A stretch of DNA of 64,000 nucleotides from Favolaschia claudopus (GCA_037176885.1 JAWWNJ010000001.1:2666001-2730000); one strand, 5' to 3'; numbered from the stretch's first letter, positions 45,608 to 57,839 are shown. A program made the numbers and translations. Notes: generated from the sequence alone by a model not told the origin.

Positions 45608-46639
45608 TGCGATGAGAAGAAAAAGATGCTTGTTGTTCTGAGATGGAGAAGAGAGGAGATGAGATGACCATGGATCGACCAACCAGCTATTTAACAAATC
45701 GACGACACAACGAGATGCATCTGTTGATTTAGAAAAAATTGTACATACAATCCAAAATGTCGGGGATATTGTTGCCGTTTCTCGGATGCGAGCCAGAGGA
45801 AGCTTGTCATGGAATGAAAAGAGACATGTTTGGGGTATGAGACCTGACCCTTGGATCAACGTGGCTCACTAACCCTGTGGGCGCGTCGCCCGAGCGTCTA
45901 CACACTCGGGAGCGAACGCGGACTGATCGCGAATACAAGTTGCTAAGATGTAAGGCTGAGGGTGAAACAACCTGCGACGCGAGCTCCAGATGCTGCCTGC
46001 TCTTGCACCGTGAAGAGATCAGGTGCCGAGGTATAATGGTTTGGAGGAATAAAAACGGGTCTCATCAGCAGCAGCAGATCGTCGAAACAAGAGCGCGGGA
46101 TCACGATAGGAGCGGGCTACGTCCTCGACAGATATTCGACATTAGACAGCCGACCACCCTTTGGCATTTGGGTTTGTAGCGGGAAATTGGTGATGTTCAG
46201 CTCTTTTGACGATCTTCCCCGTCTTCAAACCTCCGGGTCCCACTTGGGGCATTTTGTAGACATCCACATGTGTTGGTGTAAAGAGGAAAGGTCGAAAAGG
46301 TCAGTAGCCTTTGTACCAGCGTTGAGTTGTCACACGTTACTTGTTTGCTGCCTACTTCTGCTTGCTTCTGAATATCGCTTCGCCAATTCCTGATTGTTGT
46401 CGCTGACTTGACCCGCAAGGAACAAATCATTAGTGCTATACCCGAATTTTCGCTCGCCACGGTTGGCTTGTACGCCTCTCCGAGATACCCGCTCCGCACT
46501 TCAAGTGTTGTCCTTATTTACTTACTGATAACTCTAATACCGCCGCCTCTTGGCGCATGCTGCCACCGCAATTTCACCTTCAGGGCCCGAATCGACAACG
46601 ACTTCCACAACCTTTCTTCGTAACCGTGTCGAGGAAACA
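45608..46639. other. Intergenic, no confident gene
   Basis: About 1 kb upstream of the REX4-like gene and downstream of the gene ending at 46640. A short minus-strand frame near 46155-46275 (MPQVGPGGLKTGKIVKRAEH ... NAKGWSAV) looks protein-like and could be the end of a small spliced gene. I could not find its partner exons. Confidence 0.35.
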
Positions 46640-47988
46640 TCACCCGAAAAGGCGTTCGCATCGAGTGGTGGGCCAGCTGTGATTGCTCCGTTGGGCCCGA
46701 CGCGCGTAGCTGCAGCCGAGAAAGCCGCTCCGCCTCAGAAACTTGTCGAAAATATCCAGTCGGCGCTCGATCACCGCGTAGGAGCCAACACGCCGTCTCA
46801 CACGACTATCCTCCACTTGCGGTCCCCATCGCATCTTGAATTTGATCAGCGTCTGCCAAGACACCGTCCCTCGCTGTTTGGCGTGGCTAAGGGTGCCTAG
46901 TAGCAGATACAGCGTTTTGGCAGTGGGTCGAAAAGTGGGGTGGATTTCCAATAACGAGTTTAATTTCCTCCGCGCCGCATAAAAATCGCGTAGACCCCGT
47001 TTTTTGGCTTCAAACGCGATTAGGGCGTCAATAACAGCGACACATTTCTCTGCCCAAGGGGCATCGATGTATTGTGGGAGACCATTGAAGTACCACATCG
47101 CAAATGTCAAAGCAGACTGGGGGCGATCGAGGGAGAGCATGGAGCGCACGACGATATGAGCGGCTCGTACAGATCCTGGAACTTGGTTGGGTAGAAATGT
47201 CGGCAGGTTCTGCATTAGGGTTTGAAAGCGTGCTTCGGACAATCCATGAGAGGGCAGGGCGTTGGCGCGTCTCGGAATAGGAATGCGGCGCACTTTCGCC
47301 CCATGGAAGAATTCCAGCCACAACGGCAAAGGCATGCTGTTTGGGTGGGCAGCGGTGACTTGCAGCCACGCGTCATCCCAGTTTCCTGTGCGCACAGACC
47401 ACCGAACTTTCAGCTTTTCCGTTTCGCGATTGCCAGGGATTTCGTCGTTGTCCATGGCCTTGAAAAGGAACTGAATCATTCCTGACACGACGTGGCGTCG
47501 AATTGCGAGCGCAATAAGAAGGTTATACGAGTGGACGGAACGAAGGCCATGGTGTAGTTCGTGATAATCCAGTAGAACCGGAAGGGACGCATTGCGACGC
47601 GAAGACAGCAGGCGCAGGAGGTTATTGTACAATGATTTTCGGCTGTTGGCGCGCTCTACGGTCTGAATTTTTCGAGCAGCACTGCGAGCTTGATCGAGAT
47701 GCATCGAATCGTCAAAGTTTTCCGACACGGATGACGCAGAGTCATGACTATTTCGAGGTCTACGATGCAACATTTACTGGGTGAAGCAACAAGTAGAAAA
47801 AGACATAGCACGCACGGTCTAGGCGGGTAGTGATACTGCGAAGTCCCGCGAGACGAAAAGTTATCGCGCACCGAAGCTGTGAACGAAAGGTGGGCACGCA
47901 AATGTTTTTGGCGCGTAAAAGAGGGACCAAAGCGTGGTATCACAACTGCAGAGTAAACACGATGGCGCGCCCATTCTGCCTTGAGCAT
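46640..47988 (-). CDS. Uncharacterised protein with mitochondrial-type N-terminus and helical repeats
   Basis: ATG at 47988. The first exon (MLKAEWARHRVYSAVVIPRF, basic and hydroxylated) looks like a mitochondrial presequence. It joins at about 47752-47760 to a long exon giving RPPRNSHDSASSVSENFDDS. The body is made of paired helices (LYNNLLRLLSSRRNASLPVL; RSVHSYNLLIALAIRRHVVS; VRAAHIVVRSMLSLDRPQSA; AVIDALIAFEAKKRGLRDFY; TAKTLYLLLGTLSHAKQRGT), resembling pentatricopeptide-type repeats. No named family is recognised. A role in mitochondrial RNA handling would be inference only. Confidence 0.6.
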
Positions 47989-48211
47989 GCATGGGAAGTG
48001 CAGGGAACGAGTTCAACGAGAATGACCTCCACAGTTCAACGCGCTGGCCAAGTTTTTGTCAAACAACCGTCAATCCCACATTTCTTAGCCTGAAAATCAA
48101 TTTATTGCGCCCCATCCCATTGATCCATGTAGTGAACTGCAGATGAAATGAAATGCTCAGACTAACTAGAGAAAAATGCGTCTCGGTCGTTACAATAAAG
48201 AGTGTCGTGTA

Positions 48212-49447
48212 CTACAATTCCTCCATTGGTTGCCGTCCAACCAGCCATCCGACCTTGGAAATCCACAAATCCCTCACCATACGCATGACTCGTCCTGCAT
48301 CACCTTGAGAGTTGGCATAACCGTCCAAACCACGCTCCCACGTCCTCACAACATCCTCTGTGAACATTCCAGCCTGACCGTTCACAGACTCGTCCAATTT
48401 ATTCACCCACGCCTTCCACTCTTCTTCGAGACGGGGGAGAAGCTGCGGCCCTAACGAAGCCTGTGTCAAGGGAGGCTGAGAGAGGAAATGGTCCATGATG
48501 GCGGCGAGGTACTGGTATGTTTCATTGGGATGGTGATGCCCTCTGTGAAGCGACTGCAACGTTGTGGAATGGGACTGCGTCGCTGATGAGGACTGTGCTG
48601 TCCCAGGAGCGTATGAGAAATAGGGCATGTATGACATGCAGGCGGAAACGAATTCAGTTACGTGCGTCCGAATGCGGGAAGTAACATAAGACTCGCGCAT
48701 GCCACTATTGACGTTACTTGGATTCTGAGAGAACGCAGCCTGAGACGGAGGCGCCTGCGGTCTCCCAAAAGCTCCGAAAGAATGTCGAGAGGCGCCAAAG
48801 CCAAAGCCCAAGGTGACTGGGGTGGGTTGGGCGGAGTTCTCATACGGGTACGCGTCACGAAGTTTCTTAGACGACTGTGAGAGTACCTGCAGAGCAGTTT
48901 CGAGGGTCGGGCGTGGTATTAGGGGAAGAATGAGGGACTTGAGGGAAGGTTGCGCGGAAAGCAGGGATGTTAGAAGTGGCAAGAGTGATTGAGAAGGTAA
49001 ACTGGCTGGAGTGGGATTGAGCTAAGTGACACAAAGGGCAAGTCGTGGAAACTGACCTAGCAGAACGCCAACGTCGACATCGTTTTCCTCGGTGGCACCC
49101 GGTGCCTTATTCTCCTTTGAAACTTTTTCGTCTTTCGAGCCCGACTCAGCTGAGGGAGAGACACGAGCACGTTTCGGTGCGGCACGTTTGGGACGCTCTG
49201 GGGTAGGACTCCGGTCCATTGAATGGTCTCTGGTAAGCGGCTGTTCCTCGTCTTCATGCCGCCTCTTCTGAACTCGAATGGGGGGAGGTTGATTGAAGGC
49301 GGAAGATGAGGCTAGCTGGTGGAATGGAGAGGCAGGGTTAATGGCAGACTGCCATGGGGTGCCGGTGCCACCCAGACCGAAGCCAAAGCCAAATTGGGAG
49401 GCAGCATGGGTTACAGGACGGGGTTGGAAGTCGAGGACGTTGGCCAT
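48212..49447 (-). CDS. Sts1/Cut8 nuclear proteasome tethering factor
   Basis: Two exons, starting at ATG 49447. The N-terminal part is disordered with a basic nuclear localisation-like stretch (KRRHEDEEQPL; PKRAAPKRARVSPSAE). After VDVGVLLG an intron leads to SLPSQSLLPLLTSLLSAQPS, LKSLILPLIPRPTLETALQV and a C-terminal helical bundle (RIRTHVTEFVSACMSYMPYF; YLAAIMDHFLSQPPLT; LEEEWKAWVNKLDESVNGQ; RVMRMVRDLWISKVGWLVG). This is the Cut8/Sts1 layout: the factor holds 26S proteasomes at the nuclear envelope and is itself short-lived. The fit is good across the whole length. Confidence 0.85.
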
Positions 49448-49533
49448 GATAATGAGTGTCAAGAATCAAGCCGTGTTGTGTTATATTTACCTTACCTCCA
49501 TCAGAACACATACAACACCAAACTAGCTGTCAT

Positions 49534-50215
49534 ATAAATTTTCAGCATCCGCCAACTCAATCGTTCACTTTGACCACGATGTATGTCCCTCCATCTCCCT
49601 CTCTCTCCTGATGACACAAAATGAATCGCTACTTCGAGGCTTCGGCCAATGATCTCTTTTCATTATACCCAAATTTCTGACTTCGCCTCCATCTACTTCC
49701 TCAACTTTCTCACTCACCTTCTGTCCTTCAGATACCCTCTGCAACCCAAGTCTGCTTCACACGTTGGCTTCTCGTATCCAAGTGAGTTTACCTCCTTCCC
49801 CCCCACTCAGGATGCCCAAATAGAAGTCAAGCACTTAGACCTTCGTCGTTGCTGAGACAGAAATATATTTCATGCTAATTCTGATTATTCCTTCTCCCTT
49901 CCTCTGTCTTCCCTACAACACCTTACTGACTCTCTTCCTTCAGGTTGTGAGTACATCCCCATCCCTTACTTGATGATTAGTCAATTTGGGTAATTCCGAC
50001 TGGCTTCGCCTTCATGACGACCCCAATGCGTATTTTATTGTCTTCAACCTAATGATCCTTCACTGTCTCGGTCGTCTACGATGTCAATGGACTGACCGAT
50101 TTTCATCCGCAGGCGCGAAGTGGGCTGGTCTGTTCTATTCGAGTACCGTTCCGTGTTGTTGCATAAAATTAGTGAATATATATCATAGAATGCGTACATC
50201 TTCACTGAGTTGCTG
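49534..50215 (+). ncRNA. Possible spliced non-coding RNA, candidate snoRNA host
   Basis: No long open frame exists, but the plus strand has a TATAAA at 49534-49539 and a good donor at 49580 (GTATGT). Pyrimidine-rich acceptors occur at 49731, 49943 and 50112, with further donors at 49792 and 49947. This implies short exons separated by introns of about 150 bp, longer than usual here. The first intron holds TGATGA (49609-49614) and CTGA (49677-49680), 72 nt apart end to end, and the third holds TGATGA near 49971 and CTGA near 50091, like boxes C and D of snoRNAs. I saw no convincing terminal stems or rRNA guides. This is a hypothesis. Confidence 0.25.
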
Positions 50216-50461
50216 AGACATGGAGAATGCGCGCGGCGAGACCATTTCCATAGATCCCTGAGAACGACTATGACAATGTTATCATCGACTCGGCGGAAAG
50301 TCTGAGTAGCGAGACTACGAACACACCGTGACAAGATGGAGTAGCAAATTATGGTAGATTATGAGATTGCTTGTAAGGCACTATAAATACATGCTTGTGG
50401 CTAGTCCGTGTCATAAGTCCATGCGATTTAAATACTTGTGCAGAAGATAGCAAGTTGAGTC
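50216..50461. other. Intergenic
   Basis: 246 bp to the stop of the rhomboid gene; nothing recognised. Confidence 0.35.
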
Positions 50462-52364
50462 TCAAACAGCAGTCGTTCCAGTCAAACCTAACAACCCTGT
50501 GAATAAGGAACATGGAAAACGGATGCAATACCCACCGGTCCCTTTACAGTGGTTGTTGGAACTTGTAGGGAAGCAAGAGAGATAGCGGCATCCCTCACAC
50601 GCTAATTTGAATATTCAGACGTCTATAGAAGAGGAGCATGAGTGCCCTTTCGCTCACCTGCGTAAGGATCCGACGTGTAAAAGTTCCGCGTTAGGAGAAC
50701 GAAGAGGATAACCGCCACGGGGATGGCAAGGATGCGGGCACTGGTCATGATAATCTTGTGTCTTCTGGACACACTTATCACAGGATAGAAGATAGTTCCG
50801 ACGAACAGCGCCATCAAGAAACCTCCCAAATGAGCGAAGTTATCGACATAAGGAATATAACCTTCGTGATGGCAGAGACTTTGAGAGAAAACAGCGGTTG
50901 AAAATTGGTATCACGCACCAACAGCAACACCGATAATCAACTCGATCGTCATGAATACAAGCTACCATGATTGAGAATCCCAAACAGACAGCAAGAAACC
51001 CGGTCGCACCTTTCGTACAGGCCGATAATGATATTTCCAATGTGCGAATAGGTCCACCCATGTAACCGCAATGCAGCCAAAGATCGATCCCGAGGCACCG
51101 ATGGATGGACGTGCGACGAGGGCAAAGTTAGCACCCAGAACGTTCCTGATACCATTTGAGTCTCAATCAATGAATCAAAGTGCAAAGCTTACCCAAAGAT
51201 ACCAGCAGCGAAGTAAGTTATGAAAAATCCCCCTGTACCCATTTCGCGCTCCACCTTCTCTGTGTCAATACGAGGCCAGGAATATAGAAAGAACAGACCT
51301 GCGCTGAAACCGTCAATTGCGCGAGCATGTTCAATATCAAATGAATGAAGCCGGCATGGAGGAAGATGGGTGTGATAAATCTGCGACACGGTGAACCGAC
51401 GCATCGCAAGCAAGTACAGGTGCGAAGACGAACCGGAACCATTGGTTGGGGTCTTTGCCGTGGAACCCACCGAATCCACAAATCTCCTCAATGGTGCAAA
51501 TCTCGGTCGCCGGATTCGCAGTATTATTCAAGCCTAATAGGTTCATTCAATCCAAGTTCTTGGAAGCAGACGGAGGAGACACACAGCCAATTTGCATGGT
51601 GGGAGGTACATCCTGGACAAATTTCATGCATGGTGGGAAGCGGGCGCCGACATTTATCAAAGTTGTACTTGAAGGTCCCAGCATGGGGTTGACTACTGGC
51701 TTGAACGAGACCGGCGTCCCTTGCGCCTTATTATTCTCTATCAGCTCGTAGATAAATGTTGCGACCATTGCAACAGTTAGAATCCAGACTATCATTTCAG
51801 GGTTTAGTTGCGATTCTTCTTTGTGTATGTTGCAACATACCAAGGAACGGATAGCGCTGACGGCCAACACCGCGTTTCTTCATGTCTATTCGTTGCTCCA
51901 GAGTGGTCCTGCCTTCCCGCACGCCAAGCAATTGTACGAGAGGAGAAGCTTTCTCGGCCACAGGCTTTGCGCGCGTGGGGTCGTACGGATCTGGTTCTGC
52001 ATAGTCTGGAGACACACAGTTTACCCCTTGGTTGAAATAACTCGCAGTAAATGATGAACAAACCCATATCTTGGTAACTGCGTCCTACACCAGCTGCATT
52101 GTTCACAAGTGAAGTATCAGAAGTATCGCGTTGTCCGGTGTTGTACCCCCCGTTGTGCTCGTGGTCATGCATACCGAATCCCTGTTCTTCGTCGTGGTGG
52201 TTCAGGTCGTGATGAGTACCAGACACGTCCATGTCATACGCCTTGGACCGCTCGGGAATAGATGCTGGATTGAAGGCTTCATCGTGTTCCGTATAGGGGT
52301 GAGTCGAGTCAAAGTCGTGGGTTTTCGCTGCAGAGTAGGCGTAATGGTCGTAGGGTGTAGCCAT
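50462..52364 (-). CDS. Rhomboid intramembrane serine protease
   Basis: ATG at 52364, about eight introns. A long acidic, His-rich cytosolic N-terminus (HDEEQGFGMHDHEHNGG) is followed by a first membrane helix (VWILTVAMVATFIYELI) and a lumenal loop with NPMLGPSSTTLINVGARFPP and Cys residues. The catalytic core contains RFITPIFLHAGFIHLILNML, EREMGTGGFFITYFAAGIFG, nucleophile Ser in RPSIGASGSIFGCIAVTW, and the His partner in NFAHLGGFLMAL. The C-terminal helix is ISVSRRHKIIMTS, then ARILAIPVAVILFVLLT, with a short Cys-containing tail. The motifs WR-like (NQWFRF), GASGS and AHLGG define an active secretase-class rhomboid of the Golgi/plasma membrane type. Substrates are unknown. Confidence 0.9.
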
Positions 52365-52620
52365 GAAAGTCGTGTGCGAGGAGAAAGGAAGAAATTAGGT
52401 ACTTATGCGGTGTCCCCTCACCGGTGTGCCAGAAATGCGATGTCTGTCCGCAGCGAAACCCAAGCGAATTACGTCATACTTCCAGTTCCATGCCCAGCCA
52501 GAGCGAGAGCAAAATCAAGTCCGAGGTCCACAGAGCGATCTATAAAAAATGCCAGAGAAAGCAAATAGTGCACAGATGTAAGTAAAGTGAATGTAGTGTA
52601 TGCTATGAAATGCGTGCGGG
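52365..52620. other. Intergenic spacer
   Basis: 256 bp upstream of the rhomboid start and downstream of the DIL gene stop. No gene or repeat seen. Confidence 0.35.
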
Positions 52621-55600
52621 TCATCGATGATCATCTACAGGTGTTAATTCTCCTTCTCCCCCTTGGCTCGGTCGGCCTTTACTCCTCCCAGACGGCTTTC
52701 TCGTCAAAGGCGTAATATGGGTGACAACAGTCAGCCCGCCGTCCTCCTCCTCGCCATTCGCCAGCTCCTCCTCGTCCACATCGGTATCCGGGTTCGTCAT
52801 ACGTCCCCATCGAGACGCAGACCGAACGCCGTCCACCCACTTCAGCGTCCCAGCACTCATCTGCCGAAGCGCCCGGTCTCTGGATCGCCACGGCATCGCA
52901 CCGCGGTGACCTTCACTTGCACGACTCGAGCTACGCGAGTCGGGCGGGGGAATTGGCGTGCGGGGTGTGCGCGGGGGCTTGTCCTCCGGAAATAACAGCT
53001 TTCCGGGTAGAGCCGAGAGTAGTCGGGGATCTGAAGGGAAAACTAGCGGCAGCATATGTCGTGAATCCAGAAGCTCCCCAAGGACCTGAGGAGGCTTGAC
53101 AGGCTCCCAAGCAGATTTCTCCTGCGTCTTCTCGAACAGCATATCAATGCCGCGCTGGACCGCTGAGCTCTCGGAAGAAGCGATGGAAGGAGTAGCGCTG
53201 GATGCAGGCTGCGAGATGCTTTGCGTATCAGTTTGGAATGACGAAACACTGTCGTGATCAGTGTCGCGCTGTGCGATCTAGCATGAGTTCAGCGTATGTA
53301 GCGAGCATACAGCAGACCAGAACCTCTTTCCGAAGAGCTTCTACGCCCAGCTTGACTCGATGTCGTTCCCAGTCTTTCTGGAGTTGCGTAAGGTACTGAA
53401 CGCACTCCTCTGTCATTCGACCCTCGTTGACTTCGTATTTATACTCTCGTACGGCACGACGCATCTGTGTAACAATCAGTAACAGCACGCCACGCAAGAG
53501 CGGACTGACCTGGAGAGGATTCATATTTGGCATCGTCTGAATCGTGGCGACGAGGTTGGCGAAGTCGGTGATCGAAGAAAGACACTGAAGGACGCTCGGG
53601 GTTAGTATATCGGGGCAAAACTAAGGACACAGAATGTACTTGAAGCCAATTCAAGAGATCCCGGACAGGATTGAAATGGGACTGAACTCCTGGAGGAAGG
53701 CCCATCTGGCCAACCCATTCTTCAAGAGCGCCTAGATTCAGGCTAATTTGTATTGCCCTTGACCTGGAAAATGGTGAATTGCTGGACGGTGCAACATGAA
53801 TGAAACAAGGCAGCTACCTGCAAAGGTATTTTTTCCGCGTTAGAATGCGATTGAACATCTCGCCTGTCCCCAGTACGTCAAAGGTGATCCACATCCAATC
53901 AGGAGAACTTACAGGACGTCCAGTACATCACTTGCGACCAAAGCTGGGTCGTGAGGGCAGGGTTGACATCAGAAAGCGTCAACATGGCGTGCAGGGCAGT
54001 GAGGAAAGACGTGATGCTTGTTGGGGAGTTCTGCGAGACTCCGTCAGAGAAAATCGCCTGAATTGGTGTCGTTGATGATCCAGCGCGCGCCCGAGAGAAA
54101 GTGTCTCTGAGGGATGAAAAGCCTCGCGATGTGGACGTGGATATGCTCCCAGCTGGCGACGCTGGTGGGTGGCCGGGGCTTGGAGGAGGTGGAATACGGA
54201 GGGTGGTAGAGGAAATGGATTTTTTCTTTCCTTGGAAGGAACGTAAAAACGACCATTCCGATTCAAACTGGATCGAGTCTAATTCGGAGGTGGGAGGTGA
54301 GTAGTCGAGCAGAGCACCGTCAAGGAGCTGATCTATTCGGCGCTCCGCAAACCGAATGATGAATACTGAAGGACCATGAGGCTTGTGCTGACGCACAACT
54401 TGAACCGACGTACCAAACACGGAATTTATGACTTCCTCTATTAGTTCAAACGAACCGAGCATCTCGCATGCCTCGCTGATTGAGTTGTCGCAGCGTAAGA
54501 GGTGTAACCAAATGGTCGTATTTCTTAGCCAAAACACCAAGCAAGTGACGTCGTCTGCGCGTTCCTGCGCCGATCTGTGAAGAGAGCCAGGTAGTAACGG
54601 GGAGGCACTCACAAAAAAAGTTTCCTCGATCGCATCTGTAGCACCGATAATAAGATCCTCTAACCAAGTGTGATCGCAAGTCAAGCATGCAAATCGCGCG
54701 AGCATATATAATGTGTTCGCTGGTTGCGCGTCCCGAAACGAAGGTTGAAAGTTAGTAATAAGGGATTCAAAAATCTGAGGGAGGGACAGCGGAGAGAACA
54801 CGAGCATGGACGCATAATCTGCGGGAGGCGTCTAAGGGGGCGATCATGAGCAATCCATAATGAAGTGAAGCTGCACGCGACATACATAAACCTCGTCGTC
54901 GGCATCCTCATCGCCAGACTCTGATTCCGAGTCAGAGAAATCGTCAGACTGGCTACGCCACCATCGCGAGTCGACACCGAGTGTTTGGGCCACGGTGTCG
55001 CGAACGACGCGTTGTTTCTCTTGGCGCTTTCTCTTCTCCTCTAATAATCTGCGCCGCTCCTCCATCTTCCCGCCCGTCCAGCCTTCGCCGCGCATAGCCT
55101 CCTCGAGGAGAAGCGCGACATCCTCCCTCCCGGGTAGAATTGAATGTGCGGTTACAATATCGAGTGGGGTGAGGTTACGGCGCGTCACCGCGAACGGAGA
55201 GCAACCATGTGTCATTAGATATGAAATCAGTGTCGGGGGCGACAACAACGCGGCGTAATGTAAAGGTGTCCACCCGGCTAGCGCGATAGGTAGATGTAAG
55301 CGCCTTGGAGCGGTCGCCGCATGGTAGCAACGCACCTTTGTCTGCATTGGTATCGGCGCCTTGTGCGATGAGAAGCCGAACGCATTCCTCGCGCTCGACG
55401 TCGCGGTCGGACTCTGCGCCGAAGCCGTGGATGGCGAGAGTGACGAGACCGACGCCATCCTCGTCACGCACTGATAGATCGACAAAGACCTGAGCTTGTT
55501 GGTCGCCGAGGAGATATTGGAGTACAGTGAGCTCGGCAAAGACGCAAGCGCGGGCGAGGGAGTGAGTAACGAGCTCTGCGCGCTGGTCTGGGGTCAGTCC

Positions 55601-55717
55601 GGAGTTGGAGGAGAGGAGCTCGACGATATATGCGACAGTCGGGTAGAGGGGACGGAGATCTGGCTCCGGGGCCAAGTCAATGGGACTCATCGGCGTTTGC
55701 AGCGACGAGGCCGCCAT
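52621..55717 (-). CDS. Ankyrin-repeat and DIL (dilute) domain protein
   Basis: ATG at 55717 (the codon further up is GTG). The N-terminal part has ankyrin repeats (VGLVTLAIHGFGAESDRDVE; VRLLIAQGADTNADKAGWTP; LHYAALLSPPTLISYLMTHG; NLTPLDIVTAHSILPGREDV), then a basic coiled stretch (KMEERRRLLEEKRKRQEKQR) and an acidic patch. The DIL domain, known from myosin V tails, follows: ANTLYMLARFACLTCDHTWL, LVFWLRNTTIWLHLLRC, FLTALHAMLTLSDVNPALTT, QLWSQVMYWTSC, LNLGALEEWVGQMGLPPG, LLNWLQCLSS, MRRAVREYKYEVNEGRM. The C-terminus is Pro/Ser-rich. Fungi have such stand-alone ankyrin-DIL proteins. A role in vesicle or cargo transport is inferred from the domain only. Confidence 0.88.
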
Positions 55718-55848
55718 TTTGCGGCAATAGCGCACTTGCGGCTATTACAGCTAATGGGACCTGATAGTCTTGAAGATAGGCAAAGTAAAGTTTAAGCACA
55801 AGTAAAGTAGCCTTCAAGCACAAGTAAAGCCAAACAATCGTTTGAACC
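55718..55848. promoter_or_regulatory. Divergent promoter DIL / RRP15 with direct repeat
   Basis: 131 bp between start codons. It has a 15-bp direct repeat (AAGCACAAGTAAAG core, about 55794-55807 and 55816-55829), spaced about 22 bp, roughly two helical turns. Confidence 0.5.
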
Positions 55849-56626
55849 ATGTCTCTCCCTCCGCTCAAACGTCAAAAACTAGACAAGCCCGTCGATGAAT
55901 CCAGCGCCTCCGAAGAAGACGCGGAAGAGGCTGACTTCTCTGCCTCCGATTCAGAATCAGACTCGGACGACCACATCCAAGATCTACAGCCGCAAAAATC
56001 CCGTCAAACTAAGAAACGGAAAATAAGAGCTACCGTACCGTCTGCGTTCGGTGCGACGCTCCAGTCGCTACTCAATACCGATGCGCCCTCGGCGCTGCCG
56101 CTGTCGCTCAAGCCGTCAGTAACTCGGAAAAGGAACGACGAGAAACTCGAATTGCGTGCCAAGAAGGTGCTGCAGGTTGAGCGGAAGGAAAAGGAGGACA
56201 AGGGACGAATAACAGACGTTATCGGAGGATGGGGAGGGGAAAGTGAACGGGCTCTCCGTAAAGTCGCGCAGCGCGGAGGTCAGTTACATCTCTGTAATTC
56301 TTTTGCTCTCGCGTTGATTCCGATTTATCTCAGTCGTGAAGCTGTTCAATGTGATACAGCAATCACAGGCATCTGCTTCTGCGGCCGTCGAGGAAACCAA
56401 GGCTGCTAGGGGAAGCGGCAAACCTAGTCTCCCGGCGCCAGTGATTCCTGACGCAAAAACGAAGAAAGGGAAGAAGGATAATGTATTGGGTCGCGGTAGA
56501 GAAGGCGAGTTATTAGTTATTCTTTCTCTGTTGTATTCGTCTAAGCTGACTTTTGTGGTAGTGGGTGTTGAAAAGGATGAGTTCTTTGACATGATTCGGT
56601 CTGGGGGCATTGTATCCAAAGTATAG
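55849..56626 (+). CDS. RRP15: Ribosomal RNA-processing protein RRP15
   Basis: Three exons, 55849-56278, 56334-56504 and 56562-56626, total 221 residues. The N-terminus is basic then strongly acidic (SASEEDAEEADFSASDSESD). The conserved block is VPSAFGATLQSLLNTDAPSA, LELRAKKVLQVERKEKEDKG, ERALRKVAQRGVVKLFNVIQ, ending KDEFFDMIRSGGIVSKV. Rrp15 is a nucleolar factor for 60S subunit assembly and 27S pre-rRNA processing. The second intron begins GC (GAAG|GCGAGT), the third GC-AG intron in this window. Reading through meets a stop. Confidence 0.9.
56505..56561 (+). other. GC-AG intron 2 of RRP15
   Basis: GAAG|GCGAGT ... GTGGTAG|TGGGTG. This join gives GRGREVGVEKDEFFDMIRS and closes the frame to the conserved C-terminus. 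Confidence 0.8.
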
Positions 56627-56760
56627 CACAGTATATCAAAGTTGTATGCCTCTTCACTTTTTGGCCGCGGCCAAGTCCCAGTTTGTATCTGTGTGGACAT
56701 GTTTACCGAAGCCTTTAAAAGGTTTTTTCGCAGTCCTTCATGGTTCGTCTTCACCACCAT

Positions 56761-57839
56761 ATGTCGTCCGTCTGCCCCCCATCTTTACACCTTATGTGCT
56801 TCTCGTAGGCATCGCACCCACCCTCCAGTTCCACCCAGCGGTCGCAGAAGATCTCCATCCGCACAGAGGAGTGGAACCGTCGTCTTCATGAGGTCCAGGT
56901 CACCAAACAGTGAGTACCCATTCCCGTTCGGTTTGCAGGATGATAAAATCATTGGGAATCTCTCTGAATTCTTTGATGAGCTAAAATATTGCATGTATTA
57001 TCTGAACTACCTGTCCCTTTTACCTCGCATACGCGGTACCCTTTTGCTGATCGACAATGTGCAGTGACTTGAACCGGTTGATCATGGACTATCTCGTCAT
57101 AGAAGGGTACAAGTCTGCTGCGGAAGAATTTTGCCAGGAGGCCCACTTGACGCCGCCCGTGGACTTTGACAGCATCGAGAGCCGTATGAACATTCGCGAC
57201 GCGTTACAGCGTGGGGACGTCGAAGATGCCATTGCACGCGTGAACGACCTGAACCCCGAGGTGAGTCTGCGTAACCTTTGCAAAATCCTAGGCGGGCGTT
57301 GCAGGATTAAACCGTTTCATGCACCACTCTCAGACCTTCGAGGTCGGTGATGATATCCGTAAACACCAAAACTTCAGTCTTCAATATGATTCGATGCTCT
57401 CCCTTGTTTATCTCGTACCGCATGGGCATCAGCGCTAAACCTAATTTGCACGCAGATCCTGGATACGAACCCACAGTTGTACTTTCATCTACAGCAGCAG
57501 AAGCTGATCGAGTTTATCCGGCATGGACGGATCGCGGAGGCTTTGCAGTTTGCGCAGGACGAGCTTGCACCGCGGGGGGAGGAGAGCCCGGAGTTCCTGT
57601 CAGAGCTGGAGCGCACGATGGCGCTGCTGGCATTCGACTCTTCTCCGGTGGCGCCAACGGGAATCGCGGAACTGCTGTCGCCTGCGCAGCGGATGAAGAC
57701 GGCTGGTGAGGTGAATGCTGCGATTCTAGATAGCTTGAGCCAGGGAAAGGAGGTGAAGCTTGTGCAGTTGCTGAAGCTTATGCATTGGGGGGAAACGATG
57801 CTGGAGGAGCGGGCAGAGTTTCCTCGTGTAACACTCTAG
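56761..57839 (+). CDS. GID8/TWA1-like subunit of GID/CTLH ubiquitin ligase
   Basis: The start is uncertain. The ATG at 56761 followed by an unusually short intron (about 39 bp, weak donor GTCTGC) gives MSSASHPPSSSTQRSQKISI. An in-frame ATG at 56740 is also possible. After TEEWNRRLHEVQVTKH the LisH (LNRLIMDYLVIEGYKSAAEE) and CTLH (IESRMNIRDALQRGDVEDAI; ILDTNPQLYFHLQQQKLIEF) domains follow. Then the CRA domain (ALQFAQDELAPRGEESPEFL; ELERTMALLAF; VNAAILDSLSQGKEVKLVQL) ends at TAG 57839. This is the full Gid8 architecture. Gid8 is a scaffold of the ligase that degrades gluconeogenic enzymes in yeast. The third intron (57261-57455) is longer than usual. Confidence 0.87.

Noticed and set aside
46550..46900. 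116-codon plus-strand frame
   Set aside because: Antisense to the C-terminal exon of the gene ending at 46640, whose minus-strand frame is longer and more protein-like.
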